The position numbers and the translations under genes were made by a program. Below are positions 1 to 5,136 of a DNA stretch of 5,160 nt, piece by piece. Source of the stretch: an uncultured Oscillospiraceae bacterium (GTDB taxonomy: Bacteria > Bacillota > Clostridia > Oscillospirales > Oscillospiraceae); the NCBI GenBank assembly GCA_934655935.1, contig CAKUHJ010000125.1, positions 1 through 5,160 of the forward strand, written 5' to 3'. Each line of letters starts with the position of its first letter. Position 1 is the first letter of the stretch. The notes beneath the pieces were generated by a model. It did not search any database and was not told the origin of the DNA. It saw only the letters and a list, made by a program, of their open reading frames with translations.

Positions 1-671
1 GTGATGCCCTTGTCGATGACAAGGCCCTCGATCTGATGGAACATCGGGGAGTGCGTGGCGTCGACCTCGTCCTTGCGGTAGACGCGGCCCGGCGCGAGAA
101 TGCGGATGGGCGGCTGGCCGATTTCCTCCATGGCGCGGATCTGCATGGGGCTGGTCTGCGTGCGCAGCAGCACGCTTTCATCGTCCGTGACGTAGAAGGT
201 GTCGCTGCGGTCGCGGGAGGGATGGTTTTCTGCGATGTTCAGCTTGGTGAAGTTATAATCGGCAAGCTCCACCTCCGGGCCGTCGAGAATCCGGAAGCCC
301 ATGGAGATGAAGATATCCTTGGCCTCGTCCAGGGCCTTGTTCATCGGGTGCCGGTGGCCCAGCTCAACCGGGACGCCGGGAATGGTGACGTCGATGGCCT
401 CGGCCGCCAGCCTTTCCTCAAGCGCTCTGGCCTTGAGCTCGGTTTTGACCTCTTCAAGACGCTGCTCAATGGCGGCGCGGACATTGTTCGCGACCTGGCC
501 CATGGCGGGACGCTCCTCCGCGGAGAGCTTGCCCATCATCTTGAGTACGCCCGTCAGCTCGCCCTTTTTGCCGAGAAAGCGTACGCGCAGCGCGTCAAGC
601 TCTTCCGCGTCCGCCACGCCGGACAGCGCGCTCAGCGCCTCCTGACGGATTTTTTCCAGTTGTTCTTTCAT
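1..671 (-). CDS. pheS: Phenylalanine--tRNA ligase alpha subunit, 5' part (runs off left edge)
   Basis: This is the catalytic alpha chain of the cytoplasmic alpha2beta2 phenylalanyl-tRNA synthetase, which charges tRNA-Phe with phenylalanine using ATP. Reading from ATG at 671 gives 223 codons. Residues 1-85 form the charged, coiled-coil-like N-terminal arm that binds tRNA (MKEQLEKIRQEALSAL and following). From about residue 105 the class II synthetase core begins. It shows HPMNKALDEAKDIF (108-121), the LLRTQTSPMQIRAM stretch (168-181) and the motif 2 region with GRVYRKDEVDATH (195-207) followed by FHQIEGLVID (211-220). Family members are usually 325-345 residues, so about the last third, with motif 3, lies outside the window. 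The start is supported by an SD (AAAAGGAG, about 679-686) a few bases upstream. A pheT gene would be expected beyond the left edge. Expression is governed by the T-box leader immediately upstream. Identification is from family motifs and is firm. Confidence 0.97.
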   Translation of the reverse strand, partial: MKEQLEKIRQEALSALSGVADAEELDALRVRFLGKKGELTGVLKMMGKLSAEERPAMGQVANNVRAAIEQRLEEVKTELKARALEERLAAEAIDVTIPGVPVELGHRHPMNKALDEAKDIFISMGFRILDGPEVELADYNFTKLNIAENHPSRDRSDTFYVTDDESVLLRTQTSPMQIRAMEEIGQPPIRILAPGRVYRKDEVDATHSPMFHQIEGLVIDKGI

Positions 672-709
672 AAACGAAGGTCTCCTTTTCGTGATTGATC
701 GGATTGGAT

Positions 710-749
710 AAAAAAACGGCCCTTCCTCCCATTCTGGGGACGAAAGACC
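710..749 (-). terminator. Intrinsic terminator of the T-box leader
   Basis: On the minus strand GGTCTTTCGTCCC pairs with GGGAGGAAGGGCC across a short loop: 13 positions including G-U pairs, with a single G-G mismatch. It is followed by G and seven T (716-710). It lies directly after the T-box sequence, as expected for the terminator that competes with the antiterminator. Bound uncharged tRNA-Phe would prevent its formation and allow pheS transcription. Confidence 0.93.
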
Positions 750-966
750 ATGCTTCCGCGGTACCACCCGCATTTCGCCTGACAGCGCTCTTGAACCGTT
801 AACGGAGTGACCCGGCCCATCCTACTTTGCCTGCGCGGTTCGGACGGCAGCTCCCGAGAGAAGGCCCGTATGCGCACCGGCAGGCGGCTTTCAGCGCCCC
901 GCCCTCTCTGAAGCCGGCTTTGAAGGAATACGGACAGCTCGTTCTTCGCATTTACAACTATTTACG
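710..966 (-). promoter_or_regulatory. T-box riboswitch leader of pheS (tRNA-Phe specific)
   Basis: This untranslated leader binds uncharged tRNA-Phe and switches between antitermination and termination. The T-box sequence GGGTGGTACCGCGG is perfect at 769-756; its UGGU bulge can pair with the ACCA end of tRNA-Phe. Stem I shows the AGAGAG element (909-904) and a helix formed by GTCCGTAT (935-928) with ATACGGGC (871-864). One base after that helix lies TTC (862-860), which is in the right place for the specifier codon and matches phenylalanine, the amino acid of the downstream gene. The leader ends in the intrinsic terminator listed separately. The 5' end is estimated from the promoter. The UUC call rests on helix position and gene context; neighbouring triplets cannot be excluded by eye alone. 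Confidence 0.95.
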
Positions 967-971
967 GTTTA

Positions 972-1000
972 ATTCTAGCACATCCGGCGACGTTTGGCAA
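972..1000 (-). promoter_or_regulatory. Promoter of the pheS leader
   Basis: Read on the minus strand, TTGCCA (1000-995) and TAGAAT (977-972) are separated by 17 bp, and TG stands one base before the -10 (extended -10, TGcTAGAAT). Transcription would start near 965, just before the T-box stem I. This is a sigma-A type promoter by consensus. Confidence 0.85.
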
Positions 1001-1008
1001 CTCAAAAA

Positions 1009-1037
1009 TTGACGGCCGGGCGCAAATGGGCTATAAT
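1009..1037 (+). promoter_or_regulatory. Promoter of the nnrD-lipoprotein-alr-mazF unit
   Basis: TTGACG (1009-1014) and a perfect TATAAT (1032-1037) are spaced by exactly 17 bp, a near-consensus vegetative promoter. The predicted start is near 1044, giving a leader of about 25 bases before the GTG start at 1070. It is divergent from the pheS promoter, and the two -35 boxes are only 8 bp apart (1001-1008). Confidence 0.9.
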
Positions 1038-1069
1038 AACCGGGAAAAACAGCGAGAGGAGAATGGCCT

Positions 1070-1939
1070 GTGAAGGTTCCTGCCGCACATGTCATGGGAG
1101 CCGCGGAGGTGCGGCGGCTTCTTCCGCCCCGGCCGCGGGAGAGCCACAAGGGCGATTACGGAAAGCTTCTGCTGCTCTGCGGCAGCACGGGGCTGACGGG
1201 CGCGGCGTCGCTTGCGGCGCAGGCGGCGCTCAGAATGGGCGCGGGGCTGGTATACCTCGGCGTTCCGGAGGCGGTTTACCCGATCGCTGCGGGGAAGGCG
1301 CTGTGCGAGGTGGTGTTTCCGCTGCCCTGCGACGAGGCCGGAAGGCTGAGCGCGGCCGCCGCCGCGCCCATCCGCACGCGGCTTGCCGGGATGGACGCCG
1401 TGCTCTTCGGGCCGGGGCTCGGGCGCTCTGCGCAGCTGACAGAGCTTCTTGCCGCGGTGCTGGAGGCGTCGCGCGCGCCGGTCATTCTGGACGCGGATGG
1501 CATAAACGCGCTTTGCGGGCATATGGATTTAGTGCGCGGATGCAGACAGCCCGTGCTCCTGACCCCGCACGACGGGGAATTTGCCCGCCTGACAGGACAG
1601 GCTCCCGGCCCCGACCGCGCGCACGCGGCGATGGATCTGGCCGGAGCGCTTGGCGCGGTGGTTCTGCTCAAGGGGCACCGCACGCTCATTACCGACGGAA
1701 CGAAGCTCTACCGCAACCATACCGGAAACCCCGGCATGGCGACAGGCGGAAGCGGGGACGTGCTTTCGGGAATGCTTGCGGCGCTGCTGGGCTTTCACCT
1801 CCCGCCCCTGGCGGCTGCGGCGGCGGGCGCGTATCTGCATGGACGGGCCGGAGATCTGGCGGCGGCGAAATTCGGAGAATACAGCCTGCTGCCCTCGGAT
1901 CTTCCGGCGCTTCTGCCGCGACTTCTTTGCAGAAGGTGA
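1070..1939 (+). CDS. nnrD: ADP-dependent (S)-NAD(P)H-hydrate dehydratase
   Basis: This metabolite-repair enzyme dehydrates the S form of hydrated NAD(P)H back to NAD(P)H using ADP. It is a cytoplasmic protein of the YjeF C-terminal, ribokinase-like fold. The 289 residues fit the stand-alone dehydratase; the N-terminal epimerase (NnrE) domain that many bacteria fuse to it is absent. Visible motifs in order are HKGDYGKLLLLCGS (26-39), GPGLG (114-118), DADGINAL (141-148), LTPHDGEFARL (164-174, where many homologues have HPGE), KGHRTLITDG (201-210) and the nucleotide-binding catalytic loop GNPGMATGGSGDVLSG (219-234) with Asp230. The start is GTG, chosen because GAGGAG at 1056-1061 lies 8 bases upstream; the ATG at 1063 is out of frame. 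It is first in the operon behind a near-consensus promoter. Its TGA lies within the SD of the next gene, so translation of the two is probably coupled. Confidence 0.95.
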   Translation: MKVPAAHVMGAAEVRRLLPPRPRESHKGDYGKLLLLCGSTGLTGAASLAAQAALRMGAGLVYLGVPEAVYPIAAGKALCEVVFPLPCDEAGRLSAAAAAPIRTRLAGMDAVLFGPGLGRSAQLTELLAAVLEASRAPVILDADGINALCGHMDLVRGCRQPVLLTPHDGEFARLTGQAPGPDRAHAAMDLAGALGAVVLLKGHRTLITDGTKLYRNHTGNPGMATGGSGDVLSGMLAALLGFHLPPLAAAAAGAYLHGRAGDLAAAKFGEYSLLPSDLPALLPRLLCRR

Positions 1940-1948
1940 TGACAGCTG
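1934..1948 (+). promoter_or_regulatory. SD and CTG start overlapping the nnrD stop
   Basis: AGGTGAT at 1934-1940 matches the 16S anti-SD complement over seven bases and contains the nnrD stop codon (TGA 1937-1939). A second in-frame TGA follows at 1940-1942, then CAG, then CTG at 1946. Ribosomes ending nnrD would be placed to start the lipoprotein. This SD is the main reason for choosing a CTG start. Confidence 0.7.
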
Positions 1949-2539
1949 AAAACCATTCATCGGGCGCTCGGGCTGCTTGCGGCGCTGCTGCTTGCGGCAG
2001 GGTGTCTTGGCGCCTGCGCGTCCGGGCAGGACGACAGGCAGCGCGCGCTGAGCTTCCGCTCCGCGCTTTTAAAGGCCGGCGGCTGCCGGTTTACGCTTTC
2101 GCTTACGGCGGATTACGGCGAATACGCGGCGGATTTTACCCTCTCGTGCGTCTGCACGGCAGACGGCGCGGCGCGCTTTACGCTGCAGCAGCCGCAGACG
2201 CTCGAGGGCGTCTGCGGCACGGCGGGTCCGGGCACGCCGGAGCTGGAATTTGACGATGTGCGCGTCGCCCTGCCGGCGCTTTCCGGCGGCGTCGCGCCGC
2301 TGCGGGCGCCGTACCTTTTATGTGCGTCGTGGACGGAGGGATTCCTGGAATCGGCGGAGCAGACGCAGGAGGGGCTTCTTGTGCGCATCCGCTATGGCTA
2401 CGAGGACGAGGCCCTTGAAATTGAAACGCTTCTTTCCGCAGAGGAGGCGGCGCCGGTCCGCGCGGAAATTGCCCGCGGCGGGAAGACGGTCCTTTTTGCG
2501 CACGTGTCGGATTTTTCCTGGGGAAGCGAAGCAGCCTGA
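1946..2539 (+). CDS. Putative exported lipoprotein with apparent CTG start, YdcC/GerS-like by position
   Basis: The frame is open for 198 codons from CTG at 1946 to TGA at 2537-2539. Translation gives KTIHR, a hydrophobic stretch ALGLLAALLLAAG and two candidate lipobox cysteines: Cys20 (AAGC) and Cys24 (LGAC). This is a typical lipoprotein signal, so the product is probably lipid-anchored on the outer face of the membrane. No ATG, GTG or TTG occurs in this frame before GTG at 2258, which would remove the signal and half the protein. CTG, however, lies 5 bases behind AGGTGAT (1934-1940), a 7-base match to the anti-SD. The mature part has alternating hydrophobic strands (FTLSLTADYGEYAADFTL 49-66, ARFTLQQPQTLEGV 76-89, LEFDDVRVALPALSGG 100-115), suggestive of a LolA-like beta fold. 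In B. subtilis ydcC and in C. difficile gerS sit next to alr, so a germination or cell-envelope role is possible but is inference from position. The protein has seven cysteines. Confidence 0.8.
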   Translation: MKTIHRALGLLAALLLAAGCLGACASGQDDRQRALSFRSALLKAGGCRFTLSLTADYGEYAADFTLSCVCTADGAARFTLQQPQTLEGVCGTAGPGTPELEFDDVRVALPALSGGVAPLRAPYLLCASWTEGFLESAEQTQEGLLVRIRYGYEDEALEIETLLSAEEAAPVRAEIARGGKTVLFAHVSDFSWGSEAA

Positions 2540-2567
2540 GCGGGGTAAATATTTGAAGCATAACGGC

Positions 2568-2590
2568 TTTCCGGCGCGCGGCGCCGGAAG
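2568..2590 (+). repeat. GC-rich inverted repeat (hairpin) before alr
   Basis: TTTCCGGCGC (2568-2577) pairs with GCGCCGGAAG (2581-2590) around a 3-base loop: 10 pairs with one G-U. It lies 4 bases upstream of the alr SD GAGG (2595-2598). No T tract follows on either strand, so it is not an ordinary terminator. It may be an RNA-processing or stability element, or may affect alr translation; the role is not shown by the sequence. Confidence 0.7.
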
Positions 2591-2605
2591 AATCGAGGAA
2601 AGACA

Positions 2606-3784
2606 ATGAAAACACTCAAAAGAACCTGGGCGGAGATTTCGCTCGACAATCTGGAATACAACTACCGTGCGCTGCGCGCGATTCTTCCGCCGGCGTGCCG
2701 CTTTCTCGGCGTCATGAAGGCGGACGCCTACGGCCATGGCGCAGTGCCGGTCAGCCATGCGCTGGAAGAGCTCGGCGCGGACTATCTGGCGGTTTCCAAC
2801 CTGGAGGAGGCTGTGCAGCTGCGGCGCGGCGGCGTGCGCCTGCCGGTGCTGATTCTGGGCCATACCCCGGCGGACCATGCGGACACAATGGTGTTTATGG
2901 ACGTCACGCAGGAGGTGCATTCGCTGGGCTACGCGCGGGAGCTTGACGCCGCGCTGGCGGGAACAAACTACATTCTGAACGTGCACCTGAAGCTCGACAC
3001 CGGCATGACGCGCATCGGCTTTTTTGCCTGTGATGAGGAAAAAACCAAGCAGGAGCTTCTGGAGGTTTCCCGGCTTCCGCATCTGCACATAGAGGGCATT
3101 TTCATGCATTTCTGCGCTGCGGACAGCCTCCGGCCGGAGGACGAGGCCTTCACACGCCTGCAGTACCGCAGATTTACGCGGCTGCTGGACGCGCTTGCCG
3201 ACGCGGGGCTGCGGCCGGAGCTCCGCCACTGCTGCAATTCCGGCGCGACGATTCTGTATCCGGAGTACGCTATGGATATGGTGCGTCCCGGCATCGCAAC
3301 CTACGGCTATCTTCCGGCGCAGGAGCTTGCGGGAAAAATTTCGCTGCGGCCCATGATGTCCCTCTATACAACCGTCGCCCAGCTCAGAACGGTGCCGGCA
3401 GGCGTCAGCGTCAGCTACGGAAGAACGTTTACCACCACGCGCCAGACCCGCCTCGCGGTGCTTCCGATCGGCTATGCCGACGGCCTCAGCCGCGCGCTTT
3501 CCGGGCGGATGAACGTGTATCTTCATGGAAAGCCCGCGCCCATCGTCGGCCGCATCTGCATGGATATGTGCATGGCGGACGTCACCGATATCCCGCAAAG
3601 CGCGGAGGGCGACGTCGTGACGGTATTCGGAGACGACGAAACGAACACGCTTCGCCCGGTGGAGCGGCTGGCCGACACGCTGGGGACGATCAACTATGAG
3701 ATTCTGTGCCAGCTCAGCAAGCGCATTGCGCGCATTTACCGCAGCGGGAGCAAAACCTCGGAAATTTTGCAGTATATTGTCTGA
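2606..3784 (+). CDS. alr: Alanine racemase
   Basis: This PLP-dependent fold-type III enzyme interconverts L- and D-alanine in the cytoplasm and supplies D-Ala for peptidoglycan. The 392 residues are normal family length. The N-terminal TIM barrel carries the PLP lysine Lys38 in GVMKADAYGHG (35-45). VHLKLDTGMTRIG (126-138) has Lys129 and Arg136, at the same numbers as in the Geobacillus stearothermophilus enzyme. CNSGATI (210-216) and MVRPGI (225-230) are the phosphate and pyridine-nitrogen contacts, with Arg227. The C-terminal beta domain has the second catalytic base Tyr271 in SVSYGRTF (268-275), GRICMDM (315-321) and TINYEI (361-366). All key residues are present, so it should be active. 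The ATG has GAGG 7 bases upstream. It follows the lipoprotein gene by 66 bases and precedes mazF by 128, a layout resembling the B. subtilis alr locus. Confidence 0.97.
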   Translation: MKTLKRTWAEISLDNLEYNYRALRAILPPACRFLGVMKADAYGHGAVPVSHALEELGADYLAVSNLEEAVQLRRGGVRLPVLILGHTPADHADTMVFMDVTQEVHSLGYARELDAALAGTNYILNVHLKLDTGMTRIGFFACDEEKTKQELLEVSRLPHLHIEGIFMHFCAADSLRPEDEAFTRLQYRRFTRLLDALADAGLRPELRHCCNSGATILYPEYAMDMVRPGIATYGYLPAQELAGKISLRPMMSLYTTVAQLRTVPAGVSVSYGRTFTTTRQTRLAVLPIGYADGLSRALSGRMNVYLHGKPAPIVGRICMDMCMADVTDIPQSAEGDVVTVFGDDETNTLRPVERLADTLGTINYEILCQLSKRIARIYRSGSKTSEILQYIV

Positions 3785-3868
3785 ACGTGTCCTGCATAGA
3801 ATGGCTTGAGAGCCTCGCGCACAAATCCGGCTGTTTAATTTTGCGCGCTGCGTGGGAGAATAATGTAG

Positions 3869-3902
3869 CGCGGTGTTGCCGCCGCGATTACTTTCCGCGG
3901 AG
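3869..3902 (+). promoter_or_regulatory. Possible alternative hairpins over the mazF SD
   Basis: CCGCG (3882-3886) can pair either with CGCGG upstream (3869-3873) or with CGCGG downstream (3896-3900). The downstream copy overlaps the likely mazF SD GGAG (3899-3902). The two pairings exclude each other, so one would hide and the other free the SD. Stems are only 5 bp in a GC-rich region, so chance is a real alternative. Confidence 0.3.
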
Positions 3903-3912
3903 TGTGAAGCGA

Positions 3913-4266
3913 ATGGATACCAACGTAAAACGTGGCGATATTTTTTATGCGGATCTGAGCCCGGTGGTCGGCAGTGAGCAGGGCGGTACGCGTCCGGTAT
4001 TGATCGTCCAGAACGACACCGGAAACCGGCATTCGCCCACGGTCATTGCCGCGGCCATCACCAGCCAGACGGGCAAGGCGCGTCTTCCGACGCATATTTC
4101 CCTCGCGGGGCACGATGTGGGCCTGAGCCGGGATTCCATTGTCCTTCTGGAGCAGATCCGCACCATTGACAAGCGACGGCTGCGCGAGCACATGGGCCAT
4201 GTGGACAAAGCCGTGATGGAGCAGGTCGACTCGGCCATTGCCGTCAGCTTCGGCCTGCAGGGCTGA
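3913..4266 (+). CDS. mazF: MazF/PemK-family endoribonuclease toxin (EndoA type), no antitoxin beside it
   Basis: MazF toxins cleave single-stranded mRNA at short specific sequences; the B. subtilis homologue EndoA (NdoA) cuts at UACAU. The 117-residue product closely follows the EndoA pattern: VKRGDIFYADLSPVVGSEQGG (5-25), RPVLIVQND (27-35), PTVIAAAIT (42-50), LPTHI (58-62), LSRDSIVLLEQIRTIDK (71-87). Catalytic Arg27 and Thr50 correspond to EndoA Arg25 and Thr48. ATG at 3913 is chosen because the conserved N-terminus begins there and GGAG lies 10 bases upstream; GTG at 3904 would sit almost on that SD. In B. subtilis the antitoxin gene ndoAI lies between alr and ndoA. Here only 128 bases separate alr and mazF, with no room for a MazE of about 90 residues, so the toxin is orphan within this window. 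The product could be controlled by an unlinked antitoxin or by its leader. Confidence 0.95.
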   Translation: MDTNVKRGDIFYADLSPVVGSEQGGTRPVLIVQNDTGNRHSPTVIAAAITSQTGKARLPTHISLAGHDVGLSRDSIVLLEQIRTIDKRRLREHMGHVDKAVMEQVDSAIAVSFGLQG

Positions 4267-4284
4267 GCCCAGAACCGGAATATG

Positions 4285-4317
4285 AAGCCCCCTCCCGCAT
4301 AAGCTGGGAGGGGGTTT
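4285..4317 (+). terminator. Terminator after mazF
   Basis: AAGCCCCCTCCC (4285-4296) pairs with GGGAGGGGGTTT (4306-4317) over 12 positions with one G-U, and an inner GC/GC pair can extend it around an ATAA loop. It starts 18 bases after the mazF stop. Only three T follow the GC stem, so the U tract is short, but position and stem strength make it the likely end of the nnrD-mazF operon. Confidence 0.75.
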
Positions 4318-4401
4318 AAGACTGCTGTGGCAAGAGCCGTAAGCAGACCGGGTGCGATGGGCAGACCGCCTGCACGGCGCATGTTCTGAACGGCGACAAC
4401 T

Positions 4402-4600
4402 TTGATGATCCTTGCCCTGCTGGGCTTTATCGGCTGGTCGGCTTTCAACCGCGCGAATATTCAGTATTGTGGACGCAGGAGCGCAGTCTTGCTGGTGTTC
4501 GGACTCGTCATATGCTGCTTTGCGGCGGCGCGGGACGGCTTGGATAAGACGATTCAGCACGCCATCGACGGAAGCTGCGCACCGGGGCGGTTCCCTACAG
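4402..4600 (+). pseudogene. Fragment of an unrecognised small membrane protein
   Basis: The frame starting TTG ATG at 4402/4405 reads about 63 residues that look like real protein: a first hydrophobic segment MILALLGFIGWSAF, a short basic stretch (NRANIQYCGRRS), a second segment AVLLVFGLVICCFAAA, then RDGLDKTIQHAIDGSCAPGRF. After about 4590-4600 the frame turns into arginine-rich, shadow-like sequence, while convincing protein continues in another frame. There is no SD before 4402, and the frame is closed by a TGA at 4387-4389. I do not recognise the family. It is best read as a truncated remnant, the first piece of a mosaic ending at 5125. The piece from 4318 to 4401 between the terminator and this fragment shows no gene. 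Confidence 0.5.
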
Positions 4601-5125
4601 AAATATCAGCCGAACATTTGTCAGATCAGCGTGCTGCAGGACGGAAACGAACTCTACTCCGCAGAGTGGAACGGCTATCAGCGGACGGACTGTGGCCATA
4701 TCGCATCCGCCACGAAAAGCGTGATGGCGCAGGCCGTCAGCGACCTGAGCGCCGCCAATGCGCCGTCGCTTATGCTGTGGAATCAGCTCAGCGCCCTTTA
4801 CAATGCGTGCGAGGTCGTTTGCGTGACCGTCGTCTGCATCGGCATCCAAGGGCAGAAAACCAGGCTGCTCCGTTCGGGCATTTATCTGTTCGCCATCATG
4901 GAGTGGATTTCGGCGGTCGGGTATCGGATGTTCCCGCTCAGTAGCAGCGGCTATGCCGGGGCGTTTCAGGATGTGATGCACATGGTCGTCACCGCTTTGG
5001 TGGTGCTGTTGTCCATCGTATCGCTGACCGTGATCATCGCCGCCGATACAGAGCGTGACAACTATATGTCGGCAGAAGAAGCCCTCGCTTATGGGCTGAT
5101 CGACAAAATTATTGACAAGAGATAA
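4412..5125 (+). CDS. Composite open frame: serine-hydrolase N-terminus, DUF998-like membrane core and ClpP tail
   Basis: This 237-codon frame is open from TTG at 4412 to TAA at 5123-5125, but it is a chimera and its start is not real. Residues 1-60 are an out-of-frame shadow of the membrane-protein fragment listed above. Residues 61-106 resemble the beta-lactamase family, residues 107-210 a DUF998-type membrane protein with three membrane segments (about 128-146, 156-176 and 188-210), and residues 211-237 the C-terminus of ClpP. No credible SD stands before any in-frame ATG, GTG or TTG ahead of the joins, so expression is doubtful. An automated annotator may call it a single hypothetical or DUF998 protein. 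Each part is described in its own entry. Confidence 0.4.
   Translation: MPCWALSAGRLSTARIFSIVDAGAQSCWCSDSSYAALRRRGTAWIRRFSTPSTEAAHRGGSLQKYQPNICQISVLQDGNELYSAEWNGYQRTDCGHIASATKSVMAQAVSDLSAANAPSLMLWNQLSALYNACEVVCVTVVCIGIQGQKTRLLRSGIYLFAIMEWISAVGYRMFPLSSSGYAGAFQDVMHMVVTALVVLLSIVSLTVIIAADTERDNYMSAEEALAYGLIDKIIDKR
4592..4732 (+). pseudogene. N-terminal remnant of a beta-lactamase-like serine hydrolase
   Basis: The translation reads SLQKYQPNICQISVLQDGNE, then LYSAEWNGY, then HIASATKSVMA. This is the typical N-terminus of cytoplasmic class-C-like serine hydrolases: the strand NICxIxVxQDGxxxY, a WNGY turn, and the helix carrying the nucleophile in an SxxK motif, here Ser-Ala-Thr-Lys at 4706-4717. The sequence breaks off four residues after this motif, so the YxN and KTG-type elements and most of the roughly 300-residue domain are missing. 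It cannot be functional. It continues without frame change into the DUF998-like piece. Confidence 0.65.
4730..5041 (+). pseudogene. DUF998-like membrane protein core, both ends missing
   Basis: The translation begins QAVSDLSAANAPSLMLWNQL and continues through three hydrophobic segments: ALYNACEVVCVTVVCIGI, GIYLFAIMEWISAVGYRMFPL and MHMVVTALVVLLSIVSLTVIIA. Between the second and third is SSSGYAGAFQDVMH. The SDLSA start, the sequence around FPLSSSGYAGxFQDxMH and the membrane pattern recall the DUF998 family, whose function is unknown; members usually run about 200 residues with more membrane helices. The N-terminal helices are replaced by the serine-hydrolase piece and the C-terminus by the ClpP tail. 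The family call is from memory of the pattern. Confidence 0.6.
5042..5125 (+). pseudogene. clpP: Decapitated clpP: last 27 residues of ClpP
   Basis: The translation (A)DTERDNYMSAEEALAYGLIDKIIDKR ends in TAA. It matches the C-terminal end of ClpP, the proteolytic subunit of the Clp protease; E. coli has [20 protein letters not shown] at this place. The Asp in ERD corresponds to the catalytic Asp171 of E. coli ClpP. The nucleophile Ser and the His, with about 165 preceding residues, are missing and replaced by membrane-protein sequence, so no protease can be made from this piece. The reading frame and the spacing to the next gene look undisturbed, which is why the right side of the break appears to be a normal clpP-clpX junction. 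Confidence 0.85.
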
Positions 5126-5136
5126 GGAGAAACACC

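Noticed and set aside
36..698. Plus-strand open frame opposite pheS
   Set aside because: The minus strand encodes a clear PheS with SD and T-box leader; this frame is its antisense.
994..2253. Long plus-strand open frame of 419 codons overlapping nnrD and the lipoprotein gene
   Set aside because: It is extremely rich in Arg, Gly and Ala with no family motif, and lies out of frame with two genes that have SDs and recognisable products. It is a GC-driven shadow.
2318..3598. Minus-strand open frame of 426 codons opposite alr
   Set aside because: It is the antisense of a fully conserved alanine racemase, rich in His and Arg, and without motifs or SD.
3806..3866. Possible separate promoter for mazF (TTGAGA at 3806, TTTAAT at 3834, or AATAAT at 3859)
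   Set aside because: The first pair is 22 bp apart and the other -10 candidate has no acceptable -35, so no promoter can be supported.
3706..3912. N-terminal extension of MazF back into alr
   Set aside because: The extension has no similarity to MazF, overlaps the alr end, and the conserved N-terminus starts at ATG 3913 with an SD.
3785..3912. Search for a small MazE-like antitoxin gene between alr and mazF
   Set aside because: Only 128 bases are available, and no frame with start, SD and a plausible length is seen.
4310..4410. Minus-strand reading IIKVVAVQNMRRAGGLPIA that faintly recalls the start of NnrE epimerases
   Set aside because: There is no ATG at the right place, similarity fades within about 12 residues, and the frame runs on through the terminator and antisense to mazF. 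Probably chance.
4318..5136. Insertion sequence or attachment site to explain the fragment mosaic
   Set aside because: I see no transposase or integrase sequence, terminal inverted repeats or tRNA gene in this stretch.
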